DNA from: Desmodus rotundus
Taxonomy: Eukaryota; Chordata; Mammalia; Chiroptera; Phyllostomidae
NCBI RefSeq assembly: GCF_022682495.2
Contig: NC_071390.1
Location: 105,200,294 to 105,264,293 of the forward strand
Length of the DNA: 64,000 nt
Direction of reading: 5' to 3'
Part shown: positions 36,346 to 47,503 of the stretch, one piece after another
How positions within the stretch are numbered: position 1 is the first letter of the stretch
How the letters are laid out: each line of letters begins with the position of its first letter
The notes under the pieces: model-generated
What the model was told of the DNA's origin: nothing
The model's input: only the letters and a program-made list of their open reading frames with translations
Databases searched by the model: none
Translations under genes and position numbers: made by a program

Positions 36346-39300
36346 CTGTGATCTTCATCTTTATTGAGAATAGTATTCTTCAGAACTTACTCTATCAAAA
36401 CCGAGGCAGTAACAAGTCTGTGTCCCTCGACCCTTACTGTTGGACAATGACTCTCGGTGTTGCTTCAGAGGAGGAGATGCTTCACTCTGTCCAGAAAGTT
36501 GGTGATTGGATGGTGGATGCAGTGGCACCAACCTCTTTACCTGAGGGGCGTTGGGGGTGATGCTTGGTCAGGATCGTATTGATGACAAGCAAACATCCAA
36601 CCTGAACTGCGGGTCCTGCCAGGATCCTCTTCTACAGGCTGAGGCCGAGAGCCCTGAGGAGCTCCCAGAGGGTGGGGCACTCGGCAGGGCAGTTATCTGA
36701 CTCACCTGAGTCAGAATTGCAGTGCAGGTTCCTGGGCCTCCCTCCAGCACCTACTGCGTTTCGTGCAGCTGGGCCCACGGCTCACATGCACTGTCACATT
36801 TAAAATTTTTTTCACTGAATATTACTTAAAGGGGTCATATTACTTAATTTCATTAATTACTAAAAGAGGTAACCACTAGGGCTGGTTCTGAAGCTTCATT
36901 CATATAAGACCAAGCCTTTGGTTAAAACATTGAACAGAGATGTGTTTGCTTCTGTCCAAGTGTAATCCAACGAGGGTATCTGAGAACCAGACTCTCTTCT
37001 TGTCGTCCCCTCTGTAAGGCAGAGCCTGGGGCTTTGGGCAAAGAACAGTAAATATTGGTGCTGATACCCAAGTTCCAGAAACTGTCTCTCCAGCACCAAC
37101 TGTCCTGCCTTCCCCCTGTGTGCACTTGAGGAGGGTCCTCAGAGGGCAGTGGCTTGGGGGACCTGCCTTTCTAGGAGTGTAGGCAGTGGTTCTGGGAACC
37201 TGGCCAGGGCAGGGGTGCCTGGCATACTGTCCTTGAGCAGGTGCTAAGAGGGCTGTTAGACAGGATAACAAAGGGTCGTACCACTGGGGCCTTGGAGGTC
37301 AGGGCCACGGTGTCGGCAGGACCAGAAGTCTGCTGTAGAGACAGAGCGTTGGGCCAAGTGGAAGAGCAAAGCAGCACTTCCAGGGATTCTTGGAATCTTT
37401 TTTTTAAAGATCAGCCTCTGCATCTAGACCATGTTCAAGATAGGATTCAAATTTAATGAAGCCACCGATGGTACCTGGTCCTGGGGCCCCTGATGCACTC
37501 AGCCCCACCCAATCCGGGAGATGGGTCAAGGGGATGGTGATGAGCCTCGGGACAGCAGTGCCTGGGGTGTGATGAATGGCCCACAACCCTTATGCTGCTC
37601 CGTGCCCTCCATCATCCAGGAGGGGTTGTTAGCGGACTGTCAGAGAAAAATAATTTAGCGGTCGTGGCTGGAACTGATGTGCTGCATTCTGGGGTCAAAC
37701 AACTGTTACAAAGCACTGGTGCTGCCTGGTTCCTCCACCGCATGAGCTCGAGGGTGACAAGATGAGAGGAAACACGTCTTGGCTGCAACTCACTGACATC
37801 CTTCAACACTCACTTGGGGTGGGGTGGACTGGGAGATGCTGCAGGAGGGAACTGGTGTTTCTTACTGAACAGAAGTGCAGGGCCCCTGAGGGCCTTTGGT
37901 GGGGTGGCCACACAGGAAAATGCCAGGCTGGAAGACAAGGGGACACATTGCCTTGCACTGTGCAGGAGGGACCTTCTTGGGGAAGGTGGTGAGAAGACAG
38001 AGGTGATGTGGAGGCCAGGGGCCACCTGGGGCTCATGCAGTTTGCAGAGGCACAGTGGTTTTTTGGGTGTGGTTGGCAAGTTTAAGCTACAGATTTGGAG
38101 AAACAGGATCGGAAGGAAAAAGGGAGACAATGAAATAAAATAGATGTGCCAGAAAAGAGAAATGAGGCTGCAAACTTCTGGCAAGATGTGCTCAGGGACC
38201 TATTGGCCCTGAACTTCTTGCAAATACCATATTTCTACCCGGATTGTGTGTTATTTGAGGGCGGGCTGAAAAGCAAGACAAATGGAGATTATGGTCTATA
38301 TCCCTTCAACCCACTCCTGAGAATGTTCATTAAGCATGTGAGAATAAACGAAGGCCTTGAGGACAGGGGCAGCAGGAGAAACAGCTGTCCTCCCCTGGGG
38401 TTCCTTGTTGGACAGTCTCTCTTCCTCACTTGATGGAGCTGTGAGAAGCTCCATCAGATCCATATTTATTGAGGGTCATGATTCAGCACGAGGCATCTGT
38501 CCTTGTGCATTAGGTTGGTTGCTGTGGTGTACCCTTTGTGCTCCTTGAAGCCCGGGTGGCTCCTGCCTCCTTCTGCAGTTGCTCGGCCTCCCTGGGAAAC
38601 AGTGGGTTCTGTCCTAGGAGCTGCGATGTGATCCCATGGGAACAACAAGTTAGAGTCACTGGGGGCTTACTACAGATCTGCACTGGGTTAAGTGCTTCTG
38701 ACTCTGTAGAAAGTTCTTCCCCATGACTGAGGCCAAAGTGAATAAAGATACTTCCCTGCATCTAATACATTAGTGATACCTACAGATAATTCTTTTTTGG
38801 GGGGTGGGGCTACAGATAATTCTGAAAAGGCTAAGACCAGAGGTAATTTGCATAAGTAAGCAGTTATAAGACTTGGAAGGACGAGGTTGTTTTGGAATGG
38901 GATAGAAATAGTTCCTGACAGGTGGATGGTGCTATGAAAGTATTTCTTGAATGAGCAAAGGTGAACCACCAGGTGGAATCACTGAGATGAGACAATTCAC
39001 ATTCACTTCCCTTCCCCCAGCCTCCATAGTGAGAAACTACACAGACTGCTACCTAACATGCATTTTCACCTCCTGCTGGTCCTCCTGCTGCAGAACACTC
39101 AGCAACCAAGTCACTGAAGTGCACCCGACAATGCCAGCTATCCTTCCCTGTCACCCTGTCTGGGGACGGCCCCTGCATGCCTCCTGCCCTGTGTCCTGCT
39201 ATTGGTGTCATCACAGACATCACCTGCCTTCACTCTTGCAACCCTCACCTCCGCTAAACCTGAATGTTGACATTCTTTCTTTACATGCACACGATTCTCT

Positions 39301-39489
39301 CCCCAAGCTGGACAGTTGTTCTAATGATGAGGCTGGGATGGGCTGAGTTGGCCTTTCTGGGAGGGGTGTGTGGGGGTGCTCTCTACTTACAGCGACTAGA
39401 GCAGGCGGGCTGCCCGCTGCCTGTCCCAGCTCATGGTCTCCTAGCATCCGGGAGAAGCCACCTGCCGGGAGCTACCTGAGAATTCTCAC

Positions 39490-40358
39490 CTGGGGCAAGA
39501 GGTGACTTTTACTCCTGCTGGGCATGTGGCCAGGCAGCCGGATGTCGAAGAGGGCCTGGAGGGCGGCCTGCGCCGCTTGGCCCTTGGCCAGCTTCTTGCT
39601 GCGTCCCGAGCCTTCAAACGTCCTGCCGTCCACGCTCACGGCCATGACGAAGCTCCTGGGCCGCTGCTTGTCGACCGGCTCTGAGAGGCACACGTAGCGC
39701 AGGCCGGCGCGCAGCTGGTTCAGCACCACCACTGGGTTCCTCTCGCTTGGGGCCCCCAGGTCCAGCGTGTGGTGCAGCAGCCGACCCCGCCGGCATGCCG
39801 GGGACAACAGCTCGGGCTCGGCAGGGCAGCGACCCGGGAAGGCCGCACTGGGTGCCGCTGGTTCGAACTGCTTGAACAGTGTGTCCGGGAAGTCAGCCTG
39901 GTCGGAGGTGAAGTCTGTGCAGGAGCTGGTGTTGCTGCCCATGGCCAGGTGGGCCTGGCAGGCATTGGGGAACTGCACGAAGGAGCGCAGGGCCAGCTCG
40001 GCTGCCCGCATCTTGGCCTTCTTCTTGGTGGGCCCTGTGCCCTCAAATGTGAGCCCGTTCACCTCCACGGCCACAGCGAAGATGGGTGCGTGCACGGGGC
40101 CGGTCTGGGACACCATCCGGTACTGCAGGCCGGGCCGCAGCTCATGCAGCTGGACCAGCGCGTTCTTGGGCGTCATTGACCATGAGAGCGTCTTCCAGAT
40201 CAGCTGCAGTTTGCAGAAGTGGCCACCATTGCCCTCCTCCAGAGGTCTTTTCCTCTTCATGCCAGGTGCACCGCCTCGGGCTCTGTCCCCAATGGGCAGT
40301 GGCCGTGCCTCCAGGTTGCTCACATTTCGGTTCTCCTTCACGTCTGCACTGCTGGTAC
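39490..40358 (-). CDS. ADARB2: ADARB2 (ADAR3) internal exon carrying both dsRNA-binding domains
   Basis: This exon encodes the RNA-binding part of ADAR3, a brain-enriched ADAR-family protein that binds double-stranded RNA, is regarded as catalytically inactive, and can compete with ADAR1/ADAR2 at editing sites. The acceptor (pyrimidine tract then CAG) precedes 40,358; the donor follows CCC CAG with gtgag. The 869 bp are two bases of a split codon plus 289 open codons. In order, it contains KENRNV, a basic KRKRPLEEG stretch (possible nuclear signal), dsRBD1 (about 39,975-40,170, with GPVHAP and TKKKAK), a linker of about 78 residues starting with [15 protein letters not shown], and dsRBD2 (about 39,547-39,738, with [12 protein letters not shown]). 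[11 protein letters not shown] and LCKLQL-like residues fit ADARB2 better than ADARB1, judged from memory of the families. Phase is 1 in, 0 out. The exon is GC-rich with many CpGs. The frame runs five codons past the donor into intron, which is not coding. Confidence 0.96.
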
Positions 40359-43290
40359 CTGGAGGTGAGAACAGACGGTGGTGACCCAGGGCTCTCAGCT
40401 CGCCTGAAGACAGACACCACTTCTGATGACTGTACTATGCCCATGAGCCCAGCTGCCGGCCCGAAAGCCAAGCCTCTGAAATGCGTCCACTGGACGGAGC
40501 CTTCTGGGGACAAGCTAAGCAGCTCCCTTTGTTTGTAGGCTGACAGGAGTCACTAAACTTCCCTGAAAGTGGGGATGACTGCCTGGGAGGAGGAAGGACA
40601 TGCAGCCCTGAGCAGCTCCGCATTTCTGAGAATGCAGGTGTGGACGTGGTGAGCCCCACCTGCTCCTACCTTCTGCTCTGAGTGTTGCTGAAATGGGGTG
40701 GGGCTGAGGCCATCTGGGCACAGGCTCCCTGTTCCCCTCCCCCAAAGCCTCCCTAAAACCAAACCACACGTGGCCCTTTCCTTCTATCAGCTTCAGGTGA
40801 CGCTGAGGGCCATGCAGTCCTTCCCCGTGGAGTGGACTGATGACTGAATTGTGGTGCGATCGTAGGATGGAAGGGTCGATAGTACCACGGTGAATGAACC
40901 AGGTCCACATGCTTCCATGTAGAGGAATCTCACAAATATAATGTTGCATGATAAAAGCAACGCGAAGTGTCACACAGAGTGCAATGTCATTAATATAAAT
41001 TATAACAATGCAGGCACTGCATGCTGTTCGTGTAATCAGACATAGTGGTGAGGCTTAGATGCTAAGCTTCCCAGGAAACAAGGAGGAAGTGGAATGGGAG
41101 CCCAGGCAAGGGCTTCATTTGTATCTGTGATGTTTTATTTCTTTTGCAAAAAATGATATGCATTAAATTTAGCAAAGTCATTATTTGCTAACTATAGGTG
41201 GTGCACATGTGTAATGATTTAACTATCTTGGACCGCTCTTCACCAATGAAGCTATTCCATTTAGAAAACCACAGCTTGGATCGTCACAGAACTGCTGGAC
41301 CAGAGTCCCTGTTGCCTCCTGGGGAGGATGTTTCTGGAACACTAACCCACAGTTTCCTATGAGATACTCCAGGACGACGGTCATGGGCCTTGCATTTCCC
41401 TGTCACTGAGCCCCACTCCCACTTTCCCTCTGGTGCCTTTCTTATTCCTCATCTCTCTCTGGGGGTGGGTTCACAGCACCATCTTCTAGGAGGGGACACC
41501 AAGGCTCAGAGATGTGGAGATGCACTTGGAGAACTGGCTGAGATGTGTTTTCACCCTGGGAGTGTCTTATTCCTGTGAAGATGAATTTATGGGCACAGGA
41601 CAGTGCCATCATCCCGTGGCTATATCGCAGGGATGCCTGTCTCTGGGAGGGAGTGAGGTGCTGAGAGTACATAGTCTGCTGTTTGTGTGTGCGGATGTGT
41701 ACGGCGAGGCCGCAGGGGCGAGCCACACGTAGACGGCCCCTTGTGCCCTTCGATTTCTCTTTGGGAACCAGGATCTCAGGGGTTCCAGGCAGCTGTGCAG
41801 CAGGTTGTGAATGACTTTTCTTTTGTGAAGCTAGTGGAAACGTGGGGTGATTTTTATAGCCAGCCTGCAGCTTATAAATAAAGGCTGAGAACTTTCTCCT
41901 CATCCTGCCCGGGCCAAGATGCTGTGAGACCCAGTGGCTCAGTGGCCTCATCTCCGTGGTACTGCTGCTGAAGAGTAACAACTAGAAAGTGCAATCTCAC
42001 AGGCACTGAAGACGCTTAGACCATCGGGTGCCTCGGAGGAGGGCTCTCACATTGGACAAGGCTTCTCTGGGTCTGTTGCTGTGTGTCCTTCCTGCTCAGG
42101 GGCTCTCAGTGATGACTCTTGCCAACATCCACCTCAGTCCCCCAGACGGTATTCCCAGTAGCAGTGAGTGTATCCGTTTTGAAAGTGCTGTTTGCTGAAC
42201 CGTCCACTTCTCATGAGCTCTGTTCTCTATGTTGTGAGGCAGCTCTTTTAATATTTTCTCTGGTGGTTTGCACGTATAAAATATTGGGTCTGCGGAGGTA
42301 ATTGTGTTCAAAGGAGCGAGCCTGAGCATTTTATAAGTTAGAGGTGGATGGCGTCCCGTACAGACTATTTTGCAGGAATAATTACCTCCCGGTTTTGAGC
42401 GTCAACTTTCAGCCCTCTGTGAGTCATTGTGCATCCGGGTCCACACAGCCAGGAACGCTGCCACGTGGGGTATTTCAGGCCACAGGCAGTAGATCAGATT
42501 AGCCATGCAGTTTCCCAAATGGAATGTAAAGATGGAAAAAAATAACCTGACCGAATGGCCCCACAGTAGATTGTCTGGAAACTTGCTGATTTCTCACAAT
42601 GTGAGGGTCGAGGGAGTCTGCCTGTGATTAGAGTGGCCGGCATATCGGATGACCCCTGCTGCCTTTTCAGGCAGAAAGGTTTATGTTGGAGCAACAGCCC
42701 TCGTGGTGCGAAACTTTCCCTCCACCTGCACTGAGGTTGCTTCCAGGATCTTCTCTTCCACGACACTCAATATCTGATGATGACGGTCATTATTAATTTT
42801 CCATGGCATAGACACAATGATCAGATTGTGACATGAAGAGTACCTCCAAAATAATCAGTACCTAATGACTGATAAAAATGCAGGCCTCTGGGCCACATCC
42901 TGGACACACTAGCTAGAATGTCTGGGATGACATTACCCACTGGCTTTTTGCAAACGAGCAGATTAGGGGTCCAGCTCCCTTCAACACAGCCCACATGCTT
43001 GTTTTCACTGGGCTGCTGAGTCTGGGCAAGGCAGAAGGGGCAGTGGTTACCCCACTGGTTCTGGGGTCAAGTAGATGAAAGGTGAAAGTCCACTCCATCT
43101 TTTATGTAGGTGTGATCTTAGGGAACTCCCTCAACCTGCCCAAATTCCATTTTCTTAAGATGGAAAATGTGGGTTTTAATAACGTTTATCTGACAATATT
43201 TTTATATGGTTGGATGAAAGGAACACATGTAATAGGCTTAGCAAAAGCCCTGACATACAGGAAAGTCTAATGCATGTTTAAAAAATAGTG

Positions 43291-43560
43291 TTGTTCTCCC
43301 TCATAGGGGGGGATATGTTCTAAGACCCTCAGTAGATGCCTGAAATCTCAGATTATACCAAACCCTATATGTACTATGTTTCTTCTATACGTACATAACT
43401 ATGATAAAGTGTTAACTTACAAATTAGGCACAGTAAGAGATTAACAGCAATAATAATAAAATAGAACAATTATAACAATATACTGTAATAAACGTTAGGT
43501 GAATGTGGTCTCTCTCTCTCTCTGATAGCCTATCTGGTAACTCAGTCACTAATGAGCGTT
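43291..43560 (+). mobile_element. Tigger-like DNA element, 3'-truncated second copy
   Basis: It shares the order of the copy at 15,775: a ccctcatagggggggatatg start, taagaccctcagtagatgcc, ccctatatgtactatgtttc, gcacagtaagagattaacag and atctggtaactcagtcacta. The distal inverted repeat is missing or unrecognisable. A (TC)n run lies at about 43,508-43,523. Confidence 0.7.
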
Positions 43561-44744
43561 TTGGGGAGAAAGAGTGGAATTTTAAGTAGTTGCAGCTGTG
43601 GTTAAACTTGTATTTTTCCAGGTGAAATACATCTTTCAGAATTAAGTTCAGTTACTGGGCTGCGATTGTGTAGTGGCTGCCTCCGTCAACTGTTGGGGAG
43701 GTCCCAGGTTGCCACCTCACAGCAGTTATCACCTGGCATGAGTGCAGGCACCATGTGCTAAGTACAAGCCTCTGCCTCCCCCATGTCCCCGTCCTGGTCC
43801 CCGGGCCAGCGTCTGCCTGAGTTCTTGCAATAGTTGAGTTGTCGGGAGCTTTTTGTTGCACTGCCTCCTTCAAAATAACTTTGCTGTGTTTGCAGGTTAG
43901 AGGGCAGCTGTCCGGTTCACCCTGTCCTGACCAGATAGGGCTGGCTGACAGGAGCAAGGATGATGGTCTGCTCTCTCCTTGTGCTTCAGGGGTAAGAAGA
44001 TGAGTGAAAAGGGGGTGGCTGTGGTGGCCAGTCAGGCGGGCCTGGTGACTCGGAAACGAGATGCAAGGTCCTCGCTGTGCAGGTCGTGCACTGGCCTGAC
44101 ACCGACAGTGCTTGGGTCAGGCTCTGCAGCAGGATAAGATGGTCTCCTTTCAAGACTTTTCTCATGCTGTGTGGAAGCTGCGACTATCATGTGTCCATCA
44201 CGGTGATAGCCACTATCACGGTGTGGTGGATGGCTGCCCTCCCTCCAGACCCTGTGTAAACAGTGTGGCCTATTAGGCCTACGGCCCTGTCCAGGATTGG
44301 GCATCTCAGCCCCTCCTCATGTGACACCTTCGGGTCAGTGGCAGACACACAGGTCAGGGGCCAGCGACCACTCCCTTCTGGGTTCGAAGAAGAAAGCTTT
44401 CAGGGTTACCAGCTTAGCAAAAGGTGGCATCATCCAGTTGACTGTTAGCCAGTACCCAGCCTAGTGATGGGCTCATGGGCACTGTCCTCTCTCAGGCTAA
44501 TCTTGGTTTGGCTATTGATCCCTGACCCCAGCTCACCCTGGACATTGGATCTGAGCTCCAGGAAAGGAGCAGAAATGAATGATGGAGTCGGGGCTACAGA
44601 GGGGGTGGGAGAGAGATGGTCCTGAATGATGGAACTTCACCTTAAACCAACTCAGACACATATGTTCCATAGTTTGTAGCTACAAACAGAAGACTTCAAA
44701 GCAAGGATATACCTGCCTCTACCACCTACCCTGTCTCCCTGCAA

Positions 44745-45215
44745 ATGTGTGTACACACATGCACATACAGCGAACATACATTACACATCACAACCACACA
44801 CATCACACACACACTACATACATTACCTAGACATCATATCTATAACACACACACATTTGCATACAACACAGGGATGCGCATATGTGCATGCACAATGAAC
44901 ATCTATTACTCGCTGCACACTGAACACATTACCTAAACATCACACATGTCACACATATAACACACACAAACACACAGATATAAACACCACATGCACACAC
45001 ATACATACACACATTCATATACAGTGAACATTACGTACAGCACACTACACCTTTACTTCACACACATCACACACATTACACACAACATACACTCAGATGC
45101 ACACAGTATACATACCACACACCCATTACACAAAACACAGAACATGTACCACACATATACCACACACACCACGCACACCACGCACTCCACGCATACTTTA
45201 TCCACACACACACAC
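44745..45215 (+). repeat. CA-rich cryptic microsatellite (about 470 bp)
   Basis: Irregular cacacat, acacaca and cattacac units, never a long pure (CA)n run. In gene sense (minus) it is TG-rich. The open frames on both strands are repeat products. Confidence 0.9.
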
Positions 45216-45355
45216 TTACACCCTCCAGGGCAGTTGCATTCATCCTCTTCCACCTTCCAGTGGCATAGGGCAGTAAGCCAAGAGACTCATGCTTAATGCT
45301 TAATACTGGTGAGGACTGTTAACTAAGACAAGCACATTCATTTGGAGGTGTATCT

Positions 45356-45552
45356 GGTTTTTTAAAAGATTTTATTTATTTATTTTTTAGAGAGGGGAAG
45401 GGGGGAGAAAGAGAGGGAGAGAAACATCAATGTGTGGTTGCCTCTTGTGCGCCCCACACTGGGAACCTGGCCTGTGCCCTAGACTGGGAATCAAACCAGT
45501 GACCCTTTGATTTGCAGGCTGGCACGCAACCACTGAGCCACACCAGCAGGGC
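45356..45552 (-). mobile_element. Ves-type bat SINE, copy 3
   Basis: On +, tail tttaaaagattttatttat, gagaaacatcaatgtgtgg, ttgcctcttgtgcgcccc, gggaatcaaaccagtgaccc and accactgagccacaccagca. The 13-bp target duplication tggaggtgtatct is exact (45,343-45,355 and 45,553-45,565). Confidence 0.94.
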
Positions 45553-45774
45553 TGGAGGTGTATCTTTGAATAGTGTATGAAAATAGGGTTTTCTAAGTGC
45601 ATTAATGTCACATATTACAAAGGGGATGATTAATCCACTGATAGAAATACGATTTTCCAAGCATTTCAAAAGCTAATTTTAACATGTAATAAACATTTAA
45701 AAGTCATTCTTATCTGTAAGTTTTTACCTATTAGCCAGTGAGCTGAATCAGGGAAAATAGCCTTAATTACTGGC

Positions 45775-45960
45775 TCTAGCCAACATTGATGGAGCATTTA
45801 TATGTCCCAAGTCCTTGCCTAAAACATCTTTATGTGCTATCTTATTTGAATCTGACCTCAGCTCCATGGTTCAGGTTATGTCACTGTCCCTGTCTTGGAA
45901 ACGAGGCTCTGAGGGTCTGAGTGGCGATGCTCACAGCCCTGGGCAGTGGCGCTAGTGACT
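45775..45960 (-). repeat. MIR SINE relic (probable)
   Basis: The words gatggagcatttatatgtcc, ctatcttatttgaatctgac and cttggaaacgaggctctgag follow a reversed MIR. Confidence 0.55.
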
Positions 45961-47162
45961 ACAGAGCATGAGATGGCTTGGAGGTCAAGGCCCCACTGGG
46001 CTGCTACTATCAGGTTTGTTCTGGCATCAGAAGTCATTAGCCCAGTGAGCTGTTGGAAGGGGACAGAGGTACTTCCACATGGAGAGGCTGACCCAGCCAG
46101 GGTTCCCACAGCTCAGGTGGGAAAGGTGAGGAAATACTAAGATTTCATTCCTCAAGCTATCAATGCATTGATGAATTTCTAGAACATTTCCAATTTAGAT
46201 CGTGAGAGAACAGAAACAATCGTTTGTCCAGGTTTTGCTTTGACCCTAGTGTTTGCTGAGGAACGGGCTCTGAATGGATAGTCATGGGACCTGTATTCTG
46301 ATTCCCATGTGACTTTCTCCTCATCTAGAAACCAAAGGACTAATACTAGAGTGTCTCTAAGGTTCGCTCTGGTTTGACATCCAGTGACTCTGTGACTTTG
46401 ATTTAGTAGAATAATCCAGGGCAATCATTTCAGTTTTCAACCTTGAGGATAATTATGTTTTCTGGGAGGGGGCCATTCATGCAGATGTGTAGTGTTTCTT
46501 AGAGGATGAAGGCAAATGGGCAATATTCCTGTGCCATCTTCCCCACCATTGCTTCTTGGTCAGGTCGACAATTGCAGCGGCTGCCAATAAACCCTCCATG
46601 TCCTTCCTATCCCAGGACAACAAGCATGTTCCTAACTCTTCCTGTCTGAGAAGGTGACCCATCTGTTAGGTAATGTTGAAATGCAAGAGGTGTTCATATG
46701 GTTCTGAACATTTCACCCCCTTGTTTAAGTGCCTGACAATATGACACACACAAGAGGTGAGCATAATGCATGCCACACATGCCCAGGCTCTCACACACCA
46801 GTCCTGTCTGCTCTGCCTCCTCAGTGGTCTGCACAGGGACACTGTTCAGGGACCCTCCCCAAGCCAGCATTTCGGTCCGCACACTACACTGCTTGGTGTC
46901 TCTCCAGTTTGAAGTGCCAGAAATATTTTGACAGGCAGGCACCCGTCCAGCTCTTTCCTTGTTAAATAATTGTTTGGACTGTCTCAAAGAGACTGTGTTC
47001 ATTTTTCTTTTTCTTCTTTTTTTTCTTTTTAGTTTGAGGGAGAAAAAAACACAGGAAAGAGAGGAGGGATGGTCCAAGGGAACTTTTCAATATACATATA
47101 TGTATAATCCCTAGAGTTCTCAATCACTCAGTTACTTCTAATATTTTCCTACCACTCAGATG

Positions 47163-47287
47163 AGGGTAGAATTTCAGGTGGGGATGAAATTGCAGGTGAG
47201 TATGGGTTCTAGGTGGGGATGAAATTCCAGGTTGGGACAGGATTCCAGGTAGGGACGAAATTTCAGGTGGGGATGAAATTCCAGATG
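47163..47287. repeat. 18-bp minisatellite, about 7 units, next to the 87-bp ADARB2 exon
   Basis: The units are variants of gggatgaaattccaggtg (18 bp, one of 17 bp). In gene sense each reads like cacctggaatttcatccc. It starts 129 bp into intron 2 from the donor at 47,416. Confidence 0.85.
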
Positions 47288-47416
47288 GTAACGGGAGCAT
47301 AGCTTCCTGCTCTTCGAAGCCCAGATATTTTTCCCCATCCCCAACATCCCAAGGGTCTCAGGCTTTGGGTATATTGGGCTGGGACCCTCTCCTCTTCAGG
47401 GAAGGGGAATACTTAC

Positions 47417-47503
47417 TTAGATTGTCTTCGTCCTCTGTATTTGTGGCCCCGGGGCTCAAGTGCTTGAAGGGAGTGATGAAGGCTGACAACATGCTTACTT
47501 TGT
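47417..47503 (-). CDS. ADARB2: ADARB2 (ADAR3) small 87-bp exon upstream of the dsRBD exon
   Basis: This 87-bp exon encodes [18 protein letters not shown] then [10 protein letters not shown], the conserved N-terminal segment between the Arg-rich region and the dsRBDs of ADAR3. The acceptor is a strong pyrimidine tract ending in tttccag, followed by ACAAAG; the donor is CTAA then gtaagtat. The exon starts with two bases of a codon (GAC if the previous exon ends in G) and ends with one base. It joins the exon at 40,358 through A+GT to give Ser and restores the expected [13 protein letters not shown] reading. Twenty-eight complete codons match the length I recall for the human exon. Phase is 1 in and 1 out, so skipping it would keep frame. 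The previous exon, with the Arg-rich single-stranded-RNA-binding region, is not in the window. Confidence 0.93.

Larger units (their letters stand above)
1..39489 (-). other. ADARB2: ADARB2 intron 3 (partial; runs off the window start)
   Basis: This is the sequence downstream (in gene sense) of the dsRBD exon. Reading both strands, I found no recognisable deaminase exon (no HAE or PCG-containing frame with splice sites), but short exons under 60 codons could be missed. The recognised repeats are listed separately. In these stretches I see no gene or clear repeat: 1-2,617 (apart from an L2-like scrap at 245-290), 4,331-5,580, 6,551-9,470, 9,721-12,360, 13,691-14,210, 14,521-15,460, 21,651-22,170, 22,361-23,800, 24,263-24,897, 25,129-26,410, 26,654-29,640, 29,801-31,600, 32,530-34,200, 34,791-35,889 and 36,346-39,489. 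The GC-rich part at 32.8-34.0 kb has many overlapping open frames on both strands but no domain or splice support. Confidence 0.8.
40359..47416 (-). other. ADARB2: ADARB2 intron 2 (7,058 bp, complete)
   Basis: This intron lies between two confidently called exons, with GT donor at its high-coordinate end (47,416) and AG acceptor at its low-coordinate end (40,359). It contains a Tigger-like DNA element (43.29-43.56 kb), a CA-rich tract (44.75-45.22 kb), a Ves SINE (45.36-45.55 kb), a MIR (45.78-45.96 kb) and an 18-bp minisatellite (47.16-47.29 kb). Nothing is recognised in 40,359-42,130 or 43,561-44,744. The part at 42,130-42,420 is non-repetitive with several TAATTA-like words. A small MER5-like scrap may lie at 42,845-42,910. 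Confidence 0.9.

Noticed and set aside
40086..40538. Plus-strand frames of 136-205 codons opposite the ADARB2 exon (39,767-40,538)
   Set aside because: Shadows of the conserved minus-strand dsRBD codons; GC-rich third positions leave the opposite strand open.
42845..42910. MER5-like scrap (aaaaatgcaggcctctgggc)
   Set aside because: Too short to assign; mentioned only in the intron description.
44745..45296. Thr/His-rich + frames and Cys/Val-rich minus frame
   Set aside because: Translation of the CA-rich tract.
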